Source: Brassica napus
Taxonomy: Eukaryota; Streptophyta; Magnoliopsida; Brassicales; Brassicaceae
Direction: 5' to 3'
Length of the DNA: 64,000 nucleotides
NCBI RefSeq assembly: GCF_020379485.1
Contig: NW_026016751.1
Location: 55,244 to 119,243 of the forward strand
Part shown: positions 53,401 through 64,000 of the stretch, piece by piece
Position numbering within the stretch: position 1 is the first letter of the stretch
Layout of the letters: every line of letters starts with the position of its first letter
Made by a program: the position numbers and the translations under genes
The notes under the pieces: generated by a model
Database searches by the model: none
What the model was told of the DNA's origin: nothing
The model's input: the letters and a program-made list of their open reading frames with translations, nothing else

Positions 53401-54315
53401 CCACCACTTTATGTATCCAAATCAAGCTTCTCACAAAGTGATTCATCCTGGTTTGATTGGAACGACGAAGAAGCTGTCCTATTCCCAAACTGGGAAACTG
53501 GAATCACCTGATTTGAAAGTGGGATAACTTCTTCATCCCAACTCCTATGAGATTTATTCAACTTCCTGGTGATTCTCCACCACTTTATGTATCCAAATCA
53601 AGCTTTCTCACAAAGAGATTCATCCTGGTTTGATTGGAACGACGAAGAAGCTGTCCTATTCCCAAACTGGGAAACTGGAATCACCTGATTTGAAAGTGGG
53701 ATAACTTCTTCATCCCAACTCCTATGAGATTTATTCAACTTCCTGGTGATTCTCCACCACTTTATGTATCCAAATCAAGCTTTTCACAAAGTGATTCATC
53801 CTGGTTTGATTGGAACGACGAAGAAGCTGTGCTATTCCCAAACTGGGAAACTGGAATCACCTGATTTGAAAGTGGGATAACTTCTTCATCCCAACTCCTA
53901 TGAGATTTATTCAACTTCCTGGTGATTCTCCACCACTTTATGTATCCAAATCAAGCTTCTCACAAAGTGATTCATCCTGGTTTGATTGGAACGACGAAGA
54001 AGCTGTCCTATTCCCAAACTGGGAAACTGGAATCACCTGATTTGAAAGTGGGATAACTTCTTCATCCCAACTCCTATGAGATTTATTCAACTTCCTGGTG
54101 ATTCTCCACCACTTTATGTATCCAAATCAAGCTTCTCACAAAGTGATTCATCCTGGTTTGATTGGAACGACGAAGAAGCTGCACTATTCCCAAACTGGAA
54201 AACTGGAATCACCTGATTTGAAAGTGGGATAACTTCTTCATCCCAACTCCTATGAGATTTATTGAACCTCCTGGTGATTCTCCACCACTTAATGTATCCA
54301 AATCAAGTTTCTCAC
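50433..54315. repeat. Centromeric satellite array 3 (about 22 monomers)
   Basis: Period 176. The first part, to about 52190, has the mixed monomer types of array 1 and the end of array 2, in the same order. From about 52380 it has the alternating G/C type of array 2. The final CTCAC at 54311-54315 is the left target copy of H. Confidence 0.92.
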
Positions 54316-54921
54316 TATGAGATTAAGAGATCCTTAGAGTAATCAGAATAAAGAGAGTGTTTAGGAAGTGATTAAGAGAAGTTTGTGAAAGATTAGGAGA
54401 CTAGATAGAGCCGTTTAGTGTCTAAGAGAAAACCATAGTGTCTAAGAGATTAGAGAGACTCAAACTGCATAATCTTCATTAGGGTTGATGAGTTACAATA
54501 TATAGAGAGAGCATACAAGGGTTTTCGAAATCAAGAGAAGACTAAAGCATGTGAGGTCAATCAGGAGAGGATAAGCTCATTTGGACTAGCCAATTAGCTT
54601 CTCCACATGCGCGGAGTATCTGGCATCTTGGACCGAGATGCTCTTGCCTTTCCAGCTGTTCCAGCCTGTCAAGGCGCGCTCTACCTTATCCCTAAACGGT
54701 CTGATGCCTCAAGGTAAGTTCCTTCCCTTTACCTTAGTTACCGTGTTACTTGGCTGATGCAAGGTAAGTCTTGGTCGATGCTGGATGGTACGGACTGTAC
54801 GGCTTGTACGGCCTTGTACGGACGTCCGTACCATGCTCTCCCTAAACTCCCTCAAGCTTCCTCATCTCCTTTCCTCTTCAACTCCTTAGCTCTTCATACA
54901 TATATTCAGCTCAACTCAACA
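54316..54921 (-). repeat. H 3' LTR
   Basis: The LTR is 606 bp, with a TATA box at 54499-54504 (minus strand) and a cluster of GTAC sites at 54787-54832. Differences from the 5' LTR include 54343, 54440-54442, one in the AAGCATG context, and two near 54850. Confidence 0.9.
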
Positions 54922-55029
54922 CTCCCCCTCAAGCTTAGCTTTGTATAAGTCTAAGCTTGGACAGCCACAAGATCTTCCTCATTAAAAACCTCACCAAAGA
55001 AAACCCAATGGGATAAAACTTTGATGAGG
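54922..55029 (-). promoter_or_regulatory. H polypurine tract and two 3' hairpins
   Basis: On the element strand, hairpin 1 pairs 55019-55029 with 54989-54999, 11 of 11 with one G-U. Hairpin 2 pairs CAAGCTTAG at 54951-54959 with CTAAGCTTG at 54930-54938, 9 pairs, again changed on both arms relative to B. The purine tract is 54922-54930. Confidence 0.78.
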
Positions 55030-55061
55030 GAAAAAGAGTAAAGACCTTGCAGCTAAGGGGA

Positions 55062-58000
55062 TTAGCTCCTTCTCTTCCCAAGATCAATGAGGCCCAACCT
55101 GATGTGAATGGACTCCATTGTCTTCTGTCTTGCAGCCTTGGTGAACACATCCGCTAGCTGATCTTCACTCCTTGTGTAACATGGCAAGATCACCCCTAGC
55201 ACAATCATCTGCCTCACCTTGTGACAATCAACTTCAATGTGCTTGGTCCTCTCATGAAACACCGAGTTGGATGCAATGTGGATGGCAGCTTGATTGTCAC
55301 AATGCATTGTCATTGGAGTTGCTTGATCAATCTCCAAGTGCTTCAAGATGCCTTTGATCCATACCAACTCGTTGGTGAGCTTCAGCATGGCTCTATACTC
55401 GGCTTCTGCACTTGAACATGACACTACCTTCTGCTTCTTGCTCTTCCAAGTCACCAAGTTGCCTCCAATGAATGTGCAATAGCCTGTGGTTGATCTCCTG
55501 TCTGCTCTATCACCAGCCCAATCCGCATCACAATATCCCACCACTTCAGTGCTTCCATTGCAGCCCATCCATACTCCTTGATCAGGTGAGCCGTTGAGAT
55601 ACATCAAGATCCTCTCCACCATGTGCCAGTGATGTTCCTTAGGCACTTGCATGTGTTGACTCACCTGATTCACAGCAAAGCAGATGTCAGGTCTAGTTAT
55701 AGTAAGATAAATCAATTTGCCAACTAGTTTTCTATAGAGTTTAGGATCCTGATAAGGTTTGCTGTCTTCAATCTCCCCCTCTCGTGGGACTTTGTAGCCA
55801 TCCTCCATAGGCATCCTTGCTGTCTTGCCTCCATAAGCACCTGCACCTTTCAAAAGATCAAGTGTATATTTCCTTTGGGACATGAACAAACCTTCCTTGG
55901 ATCTACATATCTCAATTCCAAGGAAGTATTTCATTTCTCCCAAGTCTTTAATCTCAAACATGGATTTAAGAAACTCCTTGGTTGCTATGATACCTTCCTT
56001 ATCACTCCCTGTGATAATGATATCATCAACATACACAAGGAGAGCAATCATACCTGAGGGAGTCGTGAGAGTGAAGAGAGTGTGATCTAGTTCAGACTTC
56101 TTGAAGCCTCGGCCATTCAGAGTAGTGCTCAACTTGTTGTACCAAGCCCTTGGTGATTGCTTCAGTCCATAGATGGCTTTCTTCAATCTCAGTACATTCC
56201 CACTCTTTACTAAGTGTTCAAGGCCTGGAGGTGGATGCATATACACTTCATCCTCAAGTTCACCTTGTAGAAACGCATTCTTCACATCCATTTGCCATAA
56301 CCCCCATCCAAGATTCACAGCCAAGCTTAGTACAATCCGGATTGTGTGGAGTTTAGCTACTGGTGCAAAGGTTTCTATGTAATCTTCTCCATAAGTTTGA
56401 GTGAACCTCTTGCAACTAGTCTTGACTTCTTCCTCTCAACCTTTCCATCCGCTTTGTACTTGATTGTGAATATCCATCTACTAGTCACAGCCTTCTTCCC
56501 TTTTGGTAACTCACTCTCATACCATGTATCATTCTTGATCATCGCTCCTGCCTCATCTCCAACTGATTCCTTCCATTCTTTATCTTTCATTGCTTCTTCA
56601 TAGCTTCTTGGGATGTGATTCTCATCCAAGTTTACCATGAACGCGCAATGTGCTTCTGGATATTGAGCAAAGGAGCACACGGCTTGAGAAGGATGCTCCA
56701 CAGCTTGGGCATTGTAGTACACTCTCGTGTTTACCCAACTGGAAGGATCCTTCCTTATCCTTGTACTCCTTCTTAGTGGCTGCACAACTGGTTCTTCTTC
56801 CTGTTGTTCTTCTACCACTTCATCTTGAGAAGGTGTTTGTGTCACACCATGATCATGTCCATGACCATCCGAGCCTATGCTCTCTTCTCCTTCATTCTCT
56901 ACTCCTCCTTCATCTTGGTTGGCCTCTTGCATAGGCTCCTCATGCTCCTCTCCTCCCTCATGATCAAGGTGGGATGGTGAACCAACTTCAGGAGGTGTAG
57001 TTGCGTGATTCCTCGGATCCTGGGATGTACTGATTCCAAGACCTTCAAGAATGATCCGCAAGGTGGTGGCCTTGTCTGATGTTAAGTCCTTCAGGTCTTC
57101 TTGATTCTTTTCTTCATAGTATCCTCTATCTTCCAAGAACTTCACATCTCTAGATACAAGAACTCTCCTTGCTATAGGATCATAGCATTTGTATCCTTTC
57201 TGTGTAGCTGAGTATCCTATGAACACAGCCTTAGTGCTTCTTGCTTCTAGCTTGTTGATCATCTCTCCTGGTTTGAGGACAAAGCATAGGCATCCAAAGA
57301 CTCGCAAGTAATCAAGAGCTGGCTTGTACCTGTTCAGAACTTCAAATGGAGCCTTCTCATTCAGAACTTTGGTTGGAGTTCTGTTTATCAGGTAACAAGC
57401 AGTGGCAACCGCATCACTCCAAAATCTCTTTGGAACATTACTCTGAAACATAAGTGACCTTGCCACTTCCATGAGATGCCTATTCTTCCTCTCAGCCACT
57501 CCATTTTGCTGTGGAGTATAAGGACAGCTTGTTTGATGTAGGATCCCATGTTGTGATAGGTGTTGCTTGAATGCATGACTCGTGTACTCTCCTCCATTAT
57601 CTGATCTCAAAATTTTAATCTTAGCATGATAATGGTTAGTTACATAAGTTTGAAAGTTCCTAAATGCATCAAGTACCCTATCTTTGGTCTGAATTAAGGT
57701 TAACCAGGTGTATTTGGATTTTTCATCAATGAATGTGACAAAATACTTATAACTATCTCTAGATAAGCAAGGGGCAGTCCATACATCTGAATGAATTAGA
57801 TCAAAGCAATTATCATAAACAGTAGTAGACTTTTGAAACACAGTTCTACAATGCTTGCCTAAAATGCAAGCTTCACAATCTTTATTCTCAAACACAACAC
57901 CTGGTACCATTAAGTTCAAAGCTTTAACATGAGGGTGTCCTACTCTAGCATGCCACAATGCATTTTTATTCAACAAAGAAGCAGAAGTAAACGAGCAACT

Positions 58001-59575
58001 ATAATCAGGAACAGAAGTGAGTTCTTCAAGCATATAGAGATCTCCCTTAGTCACCCCTTTCCCAATCAACCTGCTGCTCTCAATATCCTGAAACTTCACA
58101 TCATTAGGACTAAAGATAACATTGCATTGTAAATCATTAGTACATTTCTTCACTGATAATAGGTTTGATGTGAATTCAGGCATGTAAAAAGCTCTAGATT
58201 CTTTGTTAAACAGCTTAAGCTTTCCTATTCCTCTAATGGGTATCTTATCCCCATTTGCTATCATCACATGCCCATGTGTAGGTTCTATATCCTTAATCAA
58301 GTTTTCATCACTTATCATATGATGTGATGCACCAGAATCAACAATCAATGGTTTACCTACTCGTTTAGCATTATGGCATAGATTACTAAGTGATGAATGC
58401 ATCTTATCAGTTCTAGCAATGTGAGCATGCCTATACTCATTCCTAGCTTCTAACCGTTCTACTAGTTCTCTAATCAAGTGATCATCCTTATATGCAATCA
58501 TAGAAGCTCCAAAGGAATAACCGTAAGTGTTACCGTTTTCCTTTAGCATTTTGAAGAGGGCATCAAGGTCTGATCTCTTGATGTAGTCATCATTGCTGCG
58601 GGAGCTTGAGGCGCCTGTGTAAGCCACCAGAGACTTCCCATTCCCATCATTGCCTCCAAGCCCATCCACTTCACTGATCTTGCTGGTGCCAGCTCCGCTT
58701 GAACCTTCAGTCACATTTGCCCTTCCCTCACGCTCCTTCATGAACTTGGCCGGCTTGAGGTGTGGGTGCAGTATCCAGCATTGGCTCTTCTTATGACCAT
58801 GCTTCTTGCAATGATCACAGTTGCCATTGAACTTCCTGTCCTCGTACTTCCCGTGAGATGCCTTGTTTGCTTGTGGAGCCTCGGTTGAATCCTCATGAGC
58901 TGCTTGATTGGCAAGAGAGAGCTCCCCCTTTCCTCCAAACAAACCCATGGATCCCTGCTCCCTTTGGATTTGTGCACACACCTCCTCAAGGTCCGGAAGC
59001 TTGTCTGACCTTAACATGTGCTGGATGAGCTGGGTGTAGGCCGGGTTCAGTGTGAGAAGCAGCCCAAAGACCTTGTCTTGCTCGCGCCTCTCATTCAGCT
59101 GATCTGGATCAGTTGTGCTCGGCCTCAGCATCTCCAGCTCTGACCATAAGGACCTGAACCTCCCCAAGTGCTTAGTGAACTCCATGTCCTCTTGTGCAAG
59201 ACGGTTGATCGCTAGCTTCACTTCAAACACACGGCTGAGGTTGGAAGTGTTCCCATACACCTTCTTCAGCGTGTCCCACAGCTCCTTGGCTGATTCACAG
59301 TAGCTGTAGGCATCCAAGATAGCTGGGTCCAAGGATGCGTGTAGAACCGTCATCACCAGCATGTCTTCTTGTTGCCATTTCTCCACAGCCGCTTCATTGG
59401 AGACCTCTTCTTGATCTCCTCCCTGAGTAATGAGTTTCGGAGCCTCCCCTGTTGTGATGTGCCCCCACAAACCCTTACTTCCCACCGCAGTCTTCACCAT
59501 CCGAGACCACACAAGGTAGTTGCTACCTTTGAAAGTAACCGCTACCTTCATCCTCATGTTCATCCCATGTTCCAT
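55062..59575 (-). pseudogene. H Gag-Pol polyprotein, frameshifted in RT
   Basis: The first frame, 59575 to 56375, encodes 1066 residues: Gag with a CCHC knuckle from Cys253, protease with Asp413 in DSG, integrase with first catalytic Asp597, and the start of RT. One C is missing from a run at about 56406 compared with E, and translation ends soon after. The second frame continues to 55062 with the rest of RT (YVDD near 56030), RNase H and the C-terminus; its first internal ATG gives 420 residues. No other lesion is seen. Because the lesion is in a short run of C, a sequencing error is possible. Confidence 0.9.
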
Positions 59576-59776
59576 CTTTGCTTGACTTGAAAACTTGAAT
59601 CTTGGATCTCGTACACACCAACCTTGAGTCTAGAATCACGCAAACCAACAGAACGTAGCACAGCTTCAACTAGAACGGACCACAGCTTCAACACCTTCAA
59701 GACTACTCGCGTGTAGCTTCAAAGACGTTTAGCTTGTAACTCTCTAAAGATCAAACCCCAGATTCAAATGAACCTG

Positions 59777-59788
59777 GCTCTGATACCA
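59777..59788 (-). other. H primer binding site (tRNA-iMet)
   Basis: The site reads TGGTATCAGAGC on the element strand, next to the 5' LTR, followed by CAGG. Confidence 0.92.
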
Positions 59789-60394
59789 TATGAGATTAAG
59801 AGATCCTTAGAGTAAACAGAATAAAGAGAGTGTTTAGGAAGTGATTAAGAGAAGTTTGTGAAAGATTAGGAGACTAGATAGAGCCGTTTAGTGTCTAAGA
59901 GAAAAGCATAGTGTCTAAGAGATTAGAGAGACTCAAACTGCATAATCTTCATTAGGGTTGATGAGTTACAATATATAGAGAGAGCATACAAGGGTTTTCG
60001 AAATCAAGAGAAGACTCAAGCATGTGAGGTCAATCAGGAGAGGATAAGCTCATTTGGACTAGCCAATTAGCTTCTCCACATGCGCGGAGTATCTGGCATC
60101 TTGGACCGAGATGCTCTTGCCTTTCCAGCTGTTCCAGCCTGTCAAGGCGCGCTCTACCTTATCCCTAAACGGTCTGATGCCTCAAGGTAAGTTCCTTCCC
60201 TTTACCTTAGTTACCGTGTTACTTGGCTGATGCAAGGTAAGTCTTGGTCGATGCTGGATGGTACGGACTGTACGGCTTGTACGGCCTTGTACGGACGTCC
60301 GTACCATGCTCTCCCTAAACTCTCTTAAGCTTCCTCATCTCCTTTCCTCTTCAACTCCTTAGCTCTTCATACATATATTCAGCTCAACTCAACA
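59789..60394 (-). repeat. H 5' LTR
   Basis: This 606-bp partner of 54316-54921 has a TATA box at 59972-59977 (minus strand) and a GTAC cluster at 60260-60304. It is followed by target copy CTCAC at 60395-60399. Confidence 0.91.
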
Positions 60395-63300
60395 CTCACA
60401 AAGTGATTCATCATGGTTTGATAGGAACGACGAAGAAGCTGTCTATTCCCAAACTGGGAAACTGGAATCACCTGATTTGAAAGTGGGATAACTTCTTCAT
60501 GCCAACTCCTATGAGATTTATTCAACTTCCTGGTGATTCTCCACCACTTTATGTATCCAAATCAAGCTTCTCACAAAGTGATTCATCCTGGTTTGATTGG
60601 AACGACGAAGAAGCTGTGCTATTCCCAAACTGGGAAACTGGAATCACCTGATTTGAAAGTGGGATAACTTCTTCATCCAAACTCCTATGAGATTTATTCA
60701 ACTTCCTGGTGATTCTCCACCACTTTATGTATCCAAATCAAGCTTCTTACAAAGTGATTCATCCTGGTTTGATTGGAACGACGAAGAAGCTGTCCTATTC
60801 CCAAACTGGGAAACTGGAATCACCTGATTTGAAAGTGGGATAACTTCTTCATCCCAACTCCTATGAGATTTATTCAACTTCCTGGTGATTCTCCACCACT
60901 TTATGTATCCAAATCAAGCTTCTCACAAAGTGATTCATCCTGGTTTGATTGGAACGACGAAGAAGCTGCACATTCCCAAACTGGGAAACTGGAATCACCT
61001 GATTTGAAAGTGGGATAACTTCTTCATCCCAACTCCTATGAGATTTATTCAACTTCCTGGTGATTCTCCACCACTTTATGTATCCAAATCAAGCTTCTCA
61101 CAAAGTGATTCATCCTGGTTTGATTGGAACGACGAAGAAGCTGTCCTATTCCCAAACTGGGAAACTGGAATCACCTGATTTGAAAGTGGGATAACTTCTT
61201 CATGCCAACTCCTATGAGATTTATTCAACTTCCTGGTGATTCTCCACCACTTTATGTATCCAAATCAAGCTTCTTACAAAGTGATTCATCCTGGTTTGAT
61301 TGGAACGACGAAGAAGCTGTGCTATTCCCAAACTGGGAAACTGGAATCACCTGATTTGAAAGTGGGATAACTTCTTCATCCAACTCCTATGAGATTTATT
61401 CAACTTCCTGGTGATTCTCCACCACTTTATGTATCCAAATCAAGCTTCTTACAAAGTGATTCATCCTGGTTTGATTGGAACGACGAAGAAGCTGTCCTAT
61501 TCCCAAACTGGGAAACTGGAATCACCTGATTTGAAAGTGGGATAACTTCTTCATCCCAACTCCTATGAGATTTATTCAACTTCCTGGTGATTCTCCACCA
61601 CTTTATGTATCCAAATCAAGCTTCTCACAAAGTGATTCATCCTGGTTTGATTGAACGACGAAGAAGCTGTGCTATTCCCAAACTGGGAAACTGGAATCAC
61701 CTGATTTGAAAGTGGGATAACTTCTTCATCCCAACTCCTATGAGATTTATTCAACTTCCTGGTGATTCTCCACCACTTTATGTATCCAAATCAAGCTTCT
61801 CACAAAGAGATTCATCCTGGTTTGATTGGAACGACGAAGAAGCTGTCCTATTCCCAAACTGGGAAACTGGAATCACCTGATTTGAAAGTGGGATAACTTC
61901 TTCATCCCAACTCCTATGAGATTTATTCAACTTCCTGGTGATTCTCCACCACTTTATGTATCCAAATCAAGCTTCTCACAAAGTGATTCATCCTGGTTTG
62001 ATTGGAACGACGAAGAAGCTGTCCAATTCCCAAACTGGGAAACTGGAATCACCTGATTTGAAAGTGGGATAACTTCTTCATCCCAACTCCTATGAGATTT
62101 ATTCAACTTCCTGGTGATTCTCCACCACTTTATGTATCCAAATCAAGCTTCTCACAAAGTGATTCATCCTGGTTTGATTGGAACGACGAAGAAGCTGTCC
62201 AATTCCCAAACTGGGAAACTGGAATCACCTGATTTGAAAGTGGGATAACTTCTTCATCCCAACTCCTATGAGATTTATTCAACCTCCTGGTGATTCTCCA
62301 CCACTTTATGTATCCAAATCAAGTTTCTCACAAAGTGATTCATCCTGGTTTGATTGGAACGACGAAGAAGCTGTCCTATTCCCAAACTGGGAAACTGGAA
62401 TCACCTGATTTGAAAGTGGGATAATTTCTTCTTGCCAACTCCTATGAGATTTATTCAACTTCCTGGTGATTCTCCACCACTTTATGTATCCAAATAAAGC
62501 TTCTCACAAAGTGATTCATCCCGGTTTGATTGGAACGACGAAGAAGCTGTCCAATTCCCAAACTGGGAAACTGGAATCACCTGATTTGAAAGTGGGATAA
62601 CTTCTTCATCCCAACTCCTATGAGATTTATTCAACTTCCTGGTGATTCTCCACCACTTTATGTATCCAAATAAAGCTTCTCATAAAGTAATCCATCCCGG
62701 TTTGAATGGAACGACAAAGAAGCTGCACAATTCCCAAACTGGGAAACTGGAATCACCTGATTTGAAAGTGGGATAACTTCTTCATCCCAACTCCTATGAG
62801 ATTTATTCAACTTCCTGGTGATTCTCCACCACTTTATGTATCCAAATCAAGCTTCTCACAAAGAGATTCATCCTGGTTTGATTGGAACAACGAGAAGCTG
62901 TGCTATTCCCAAACTGGGAAACTGGAATCACCTGATTTGAAAGTGGGATAACTTCTTCACCCAACTCCTATGAGATTTATTCAACTTCCTGGTGATTCTC
63001 CACCACTTTATGTATCCAAATCAAGCTTCTCACAAAGTGATTCATCCTGGTTTGATTGGAACGACGAAGAAGCTGTGCTATTCCAAACTGGGAAACTGGA
63101 ATCACCTGATTTGAAAGTGGGATAACTTCTTCATCCCAACTCCTATGAGATTTATTCAACTTCCTGGTGATTCTCCACCACTTTATGTATCCAAATCAAG
63201 CTTCTCACAAAGTGATTCATCCTGGTTTGATTGGAACGACGAAGAAGCTGTCCATTCCCAAACTGGGAAACTGGAAGCACCTGATTTGAAAGTGGGATAA

Positions 63301-64000
63301 CTTCTTCATCCCAACTCCTATGAGATTTATTCAACTTCCTGGTGATTCTCCACCACTTTATGTATCCAAATCAAGCTTCTCACAAAGTGATTCATCCTGG
63401 TTTGATTGGAACGACGAAGAAGCTGTCCTATTCCCAAACTGGGAAACTGGAATCACCTGATTTGAAAGTGGGATAACTTCTTCATCCCAACTCCTATGAG
63501 ATTTATTCAACTTCCTGGTGATTCTCCACCACTTTATGTATCCAAATCAAGCTTCTTCACAAAGTGATTCATCCTGGTTTGATTGGAACGACGAAGAAGC
63601 TGTCCTATTCCCAAACTGGGAAACTGGAATCACCTGATTTGAAAGTGGGATTATTTCTTCTTGCCAACTCCTATGAGATTTATTCAACTTCCTGGTGATT
63701 CTCCACCACTTTATGTATCCAAATCAAGCTTCTTACAAAGTGATTCATCCCGGTTTGATTGGAACGACGAAGAAGCTGTCAATTCCCAAACTGGAAAAGG
63801 AAGCACCTGATTTGAAAGTGGGATAACTTCTCCTCCCAACTCCTATGAGATTTATTCAACTTCCTGGTGATTCTCACCACATTATGTATCCAAATCAAGC
63901 TTCTCACAAAGTAATCCATCCCTGTTTTGATTGGAACGACAAAGAACTGTGCAATTCCCAAACTGGGAAACTGGAAGCACCTGATTTGAAATGGGATAAA
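60395..64000. repeat. Centromeric satellite array 4 (about 20 monomers)
   Basis: Period 176, continuing to the window edge. Monomers are of the types seen in array 2, without a long regular alternation. One-base deletions are common, and from about 63640 to the end monomers have several small gaps each, which may be real divergence or poor sequence. Confidence 0.9.

Larger units (their letters stand above)
54316..60394 (-). mobile_element. Element H: complete copia element with one frameshift
   Basis: A 6079-bp element with perfect target duplication CTCAC at 54311-54315 and 60395-60399. The LTRs are both 606 bp with about five substitutions, so it is the oldest of the LTR pairs that I could compare cleanly by substitutions. 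Element-strand ends are TGTTGAG and CTCATA (TG/TA). All signals are present, and only the RT frame is broken. Confidence 0.92.

Noticed and set aside
1..64000. Centromeric Ty3/gypsy (CRM-type) element or integrase chromodomain
   Set aside because: In all elements integrase precedes RT (copia order), and no chromodomain-like segment follows integrase or RNase H.

Overview
The window looks like a plant pericentromere or centromere, most likely from Brassica or a close relative. About a third of it is a head-to-tail 176-bp satellite with an internal HindIII site. Read on the minus strand, it matches what I remember of the Brassica centromeric satellite CentBr. All other sequence belongs to Ty1/copia LTR retrotransposons, in the order gag-protease-integrase-RT-RNase H (Ale-like in style; the lineage call is from memory). 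I see no host gene, tRNA, rRNA, CRISPR array or prokaryotic feature.

Layout. Satellite occupies 1-60, 9591-13358, 24680-34863, 50433-54315 and 60395-64000. Four elements sit directly in satellite, each with its own 5-bp target duplication: G (61-9590, minus, non-autonomous), B (13359-24679, plus), K (34864-50432, plus) and H (54316-60394, minus). Others are nested. A (521-5963, minus) lies in the left LTR of G. C (13561-19203, plus) lies in the 5' LTR of B. E (37017 to about 42349, minus) and F (about 42350-47320, plus) lie inside K, where a later deletion fused their 5' ends and removed part of K. Element letters are mine.

Coding state. A, B, C and E have full-length gag-pol frames of 1393, 1437, 1457 and 1518 residues. 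F lacks its first 25 codons. H has a one-base frameshift in RT. K is split and partly deleted. G has no pol. As read by eye, LTR pairs differ by 0 (A), 0 (C), 1 (B), 2 (K) and 5 (H) substitutions, so the insertions are recent.

How the parts work together. Each element has a tRNA-iMet primer binding site directly after the 5' LTR. Between the stop codon and the 3' LTR, every element carries two hairpins and a polypurine tract. The stems change by compensatory substitutions between elements, and even the pol-less G keeps them, which suggests a conserved RNA signal shared by autonomous and non-autonomous elements. The elements fall into two groups. C, E, H and K have a CCHC zinc knuckle in Gag and CCGTAC clusters in the LTR (a single site in C). 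A, B and F lack the knuckle and have GTTAC/GTAAC repeats in the LTR instead. The main unusual points are these hairpins, the knuckle-less Gag, a switched LTR in F, the atypical target duplication of C, and clustering of insertions in one short part of the satellite monomer.
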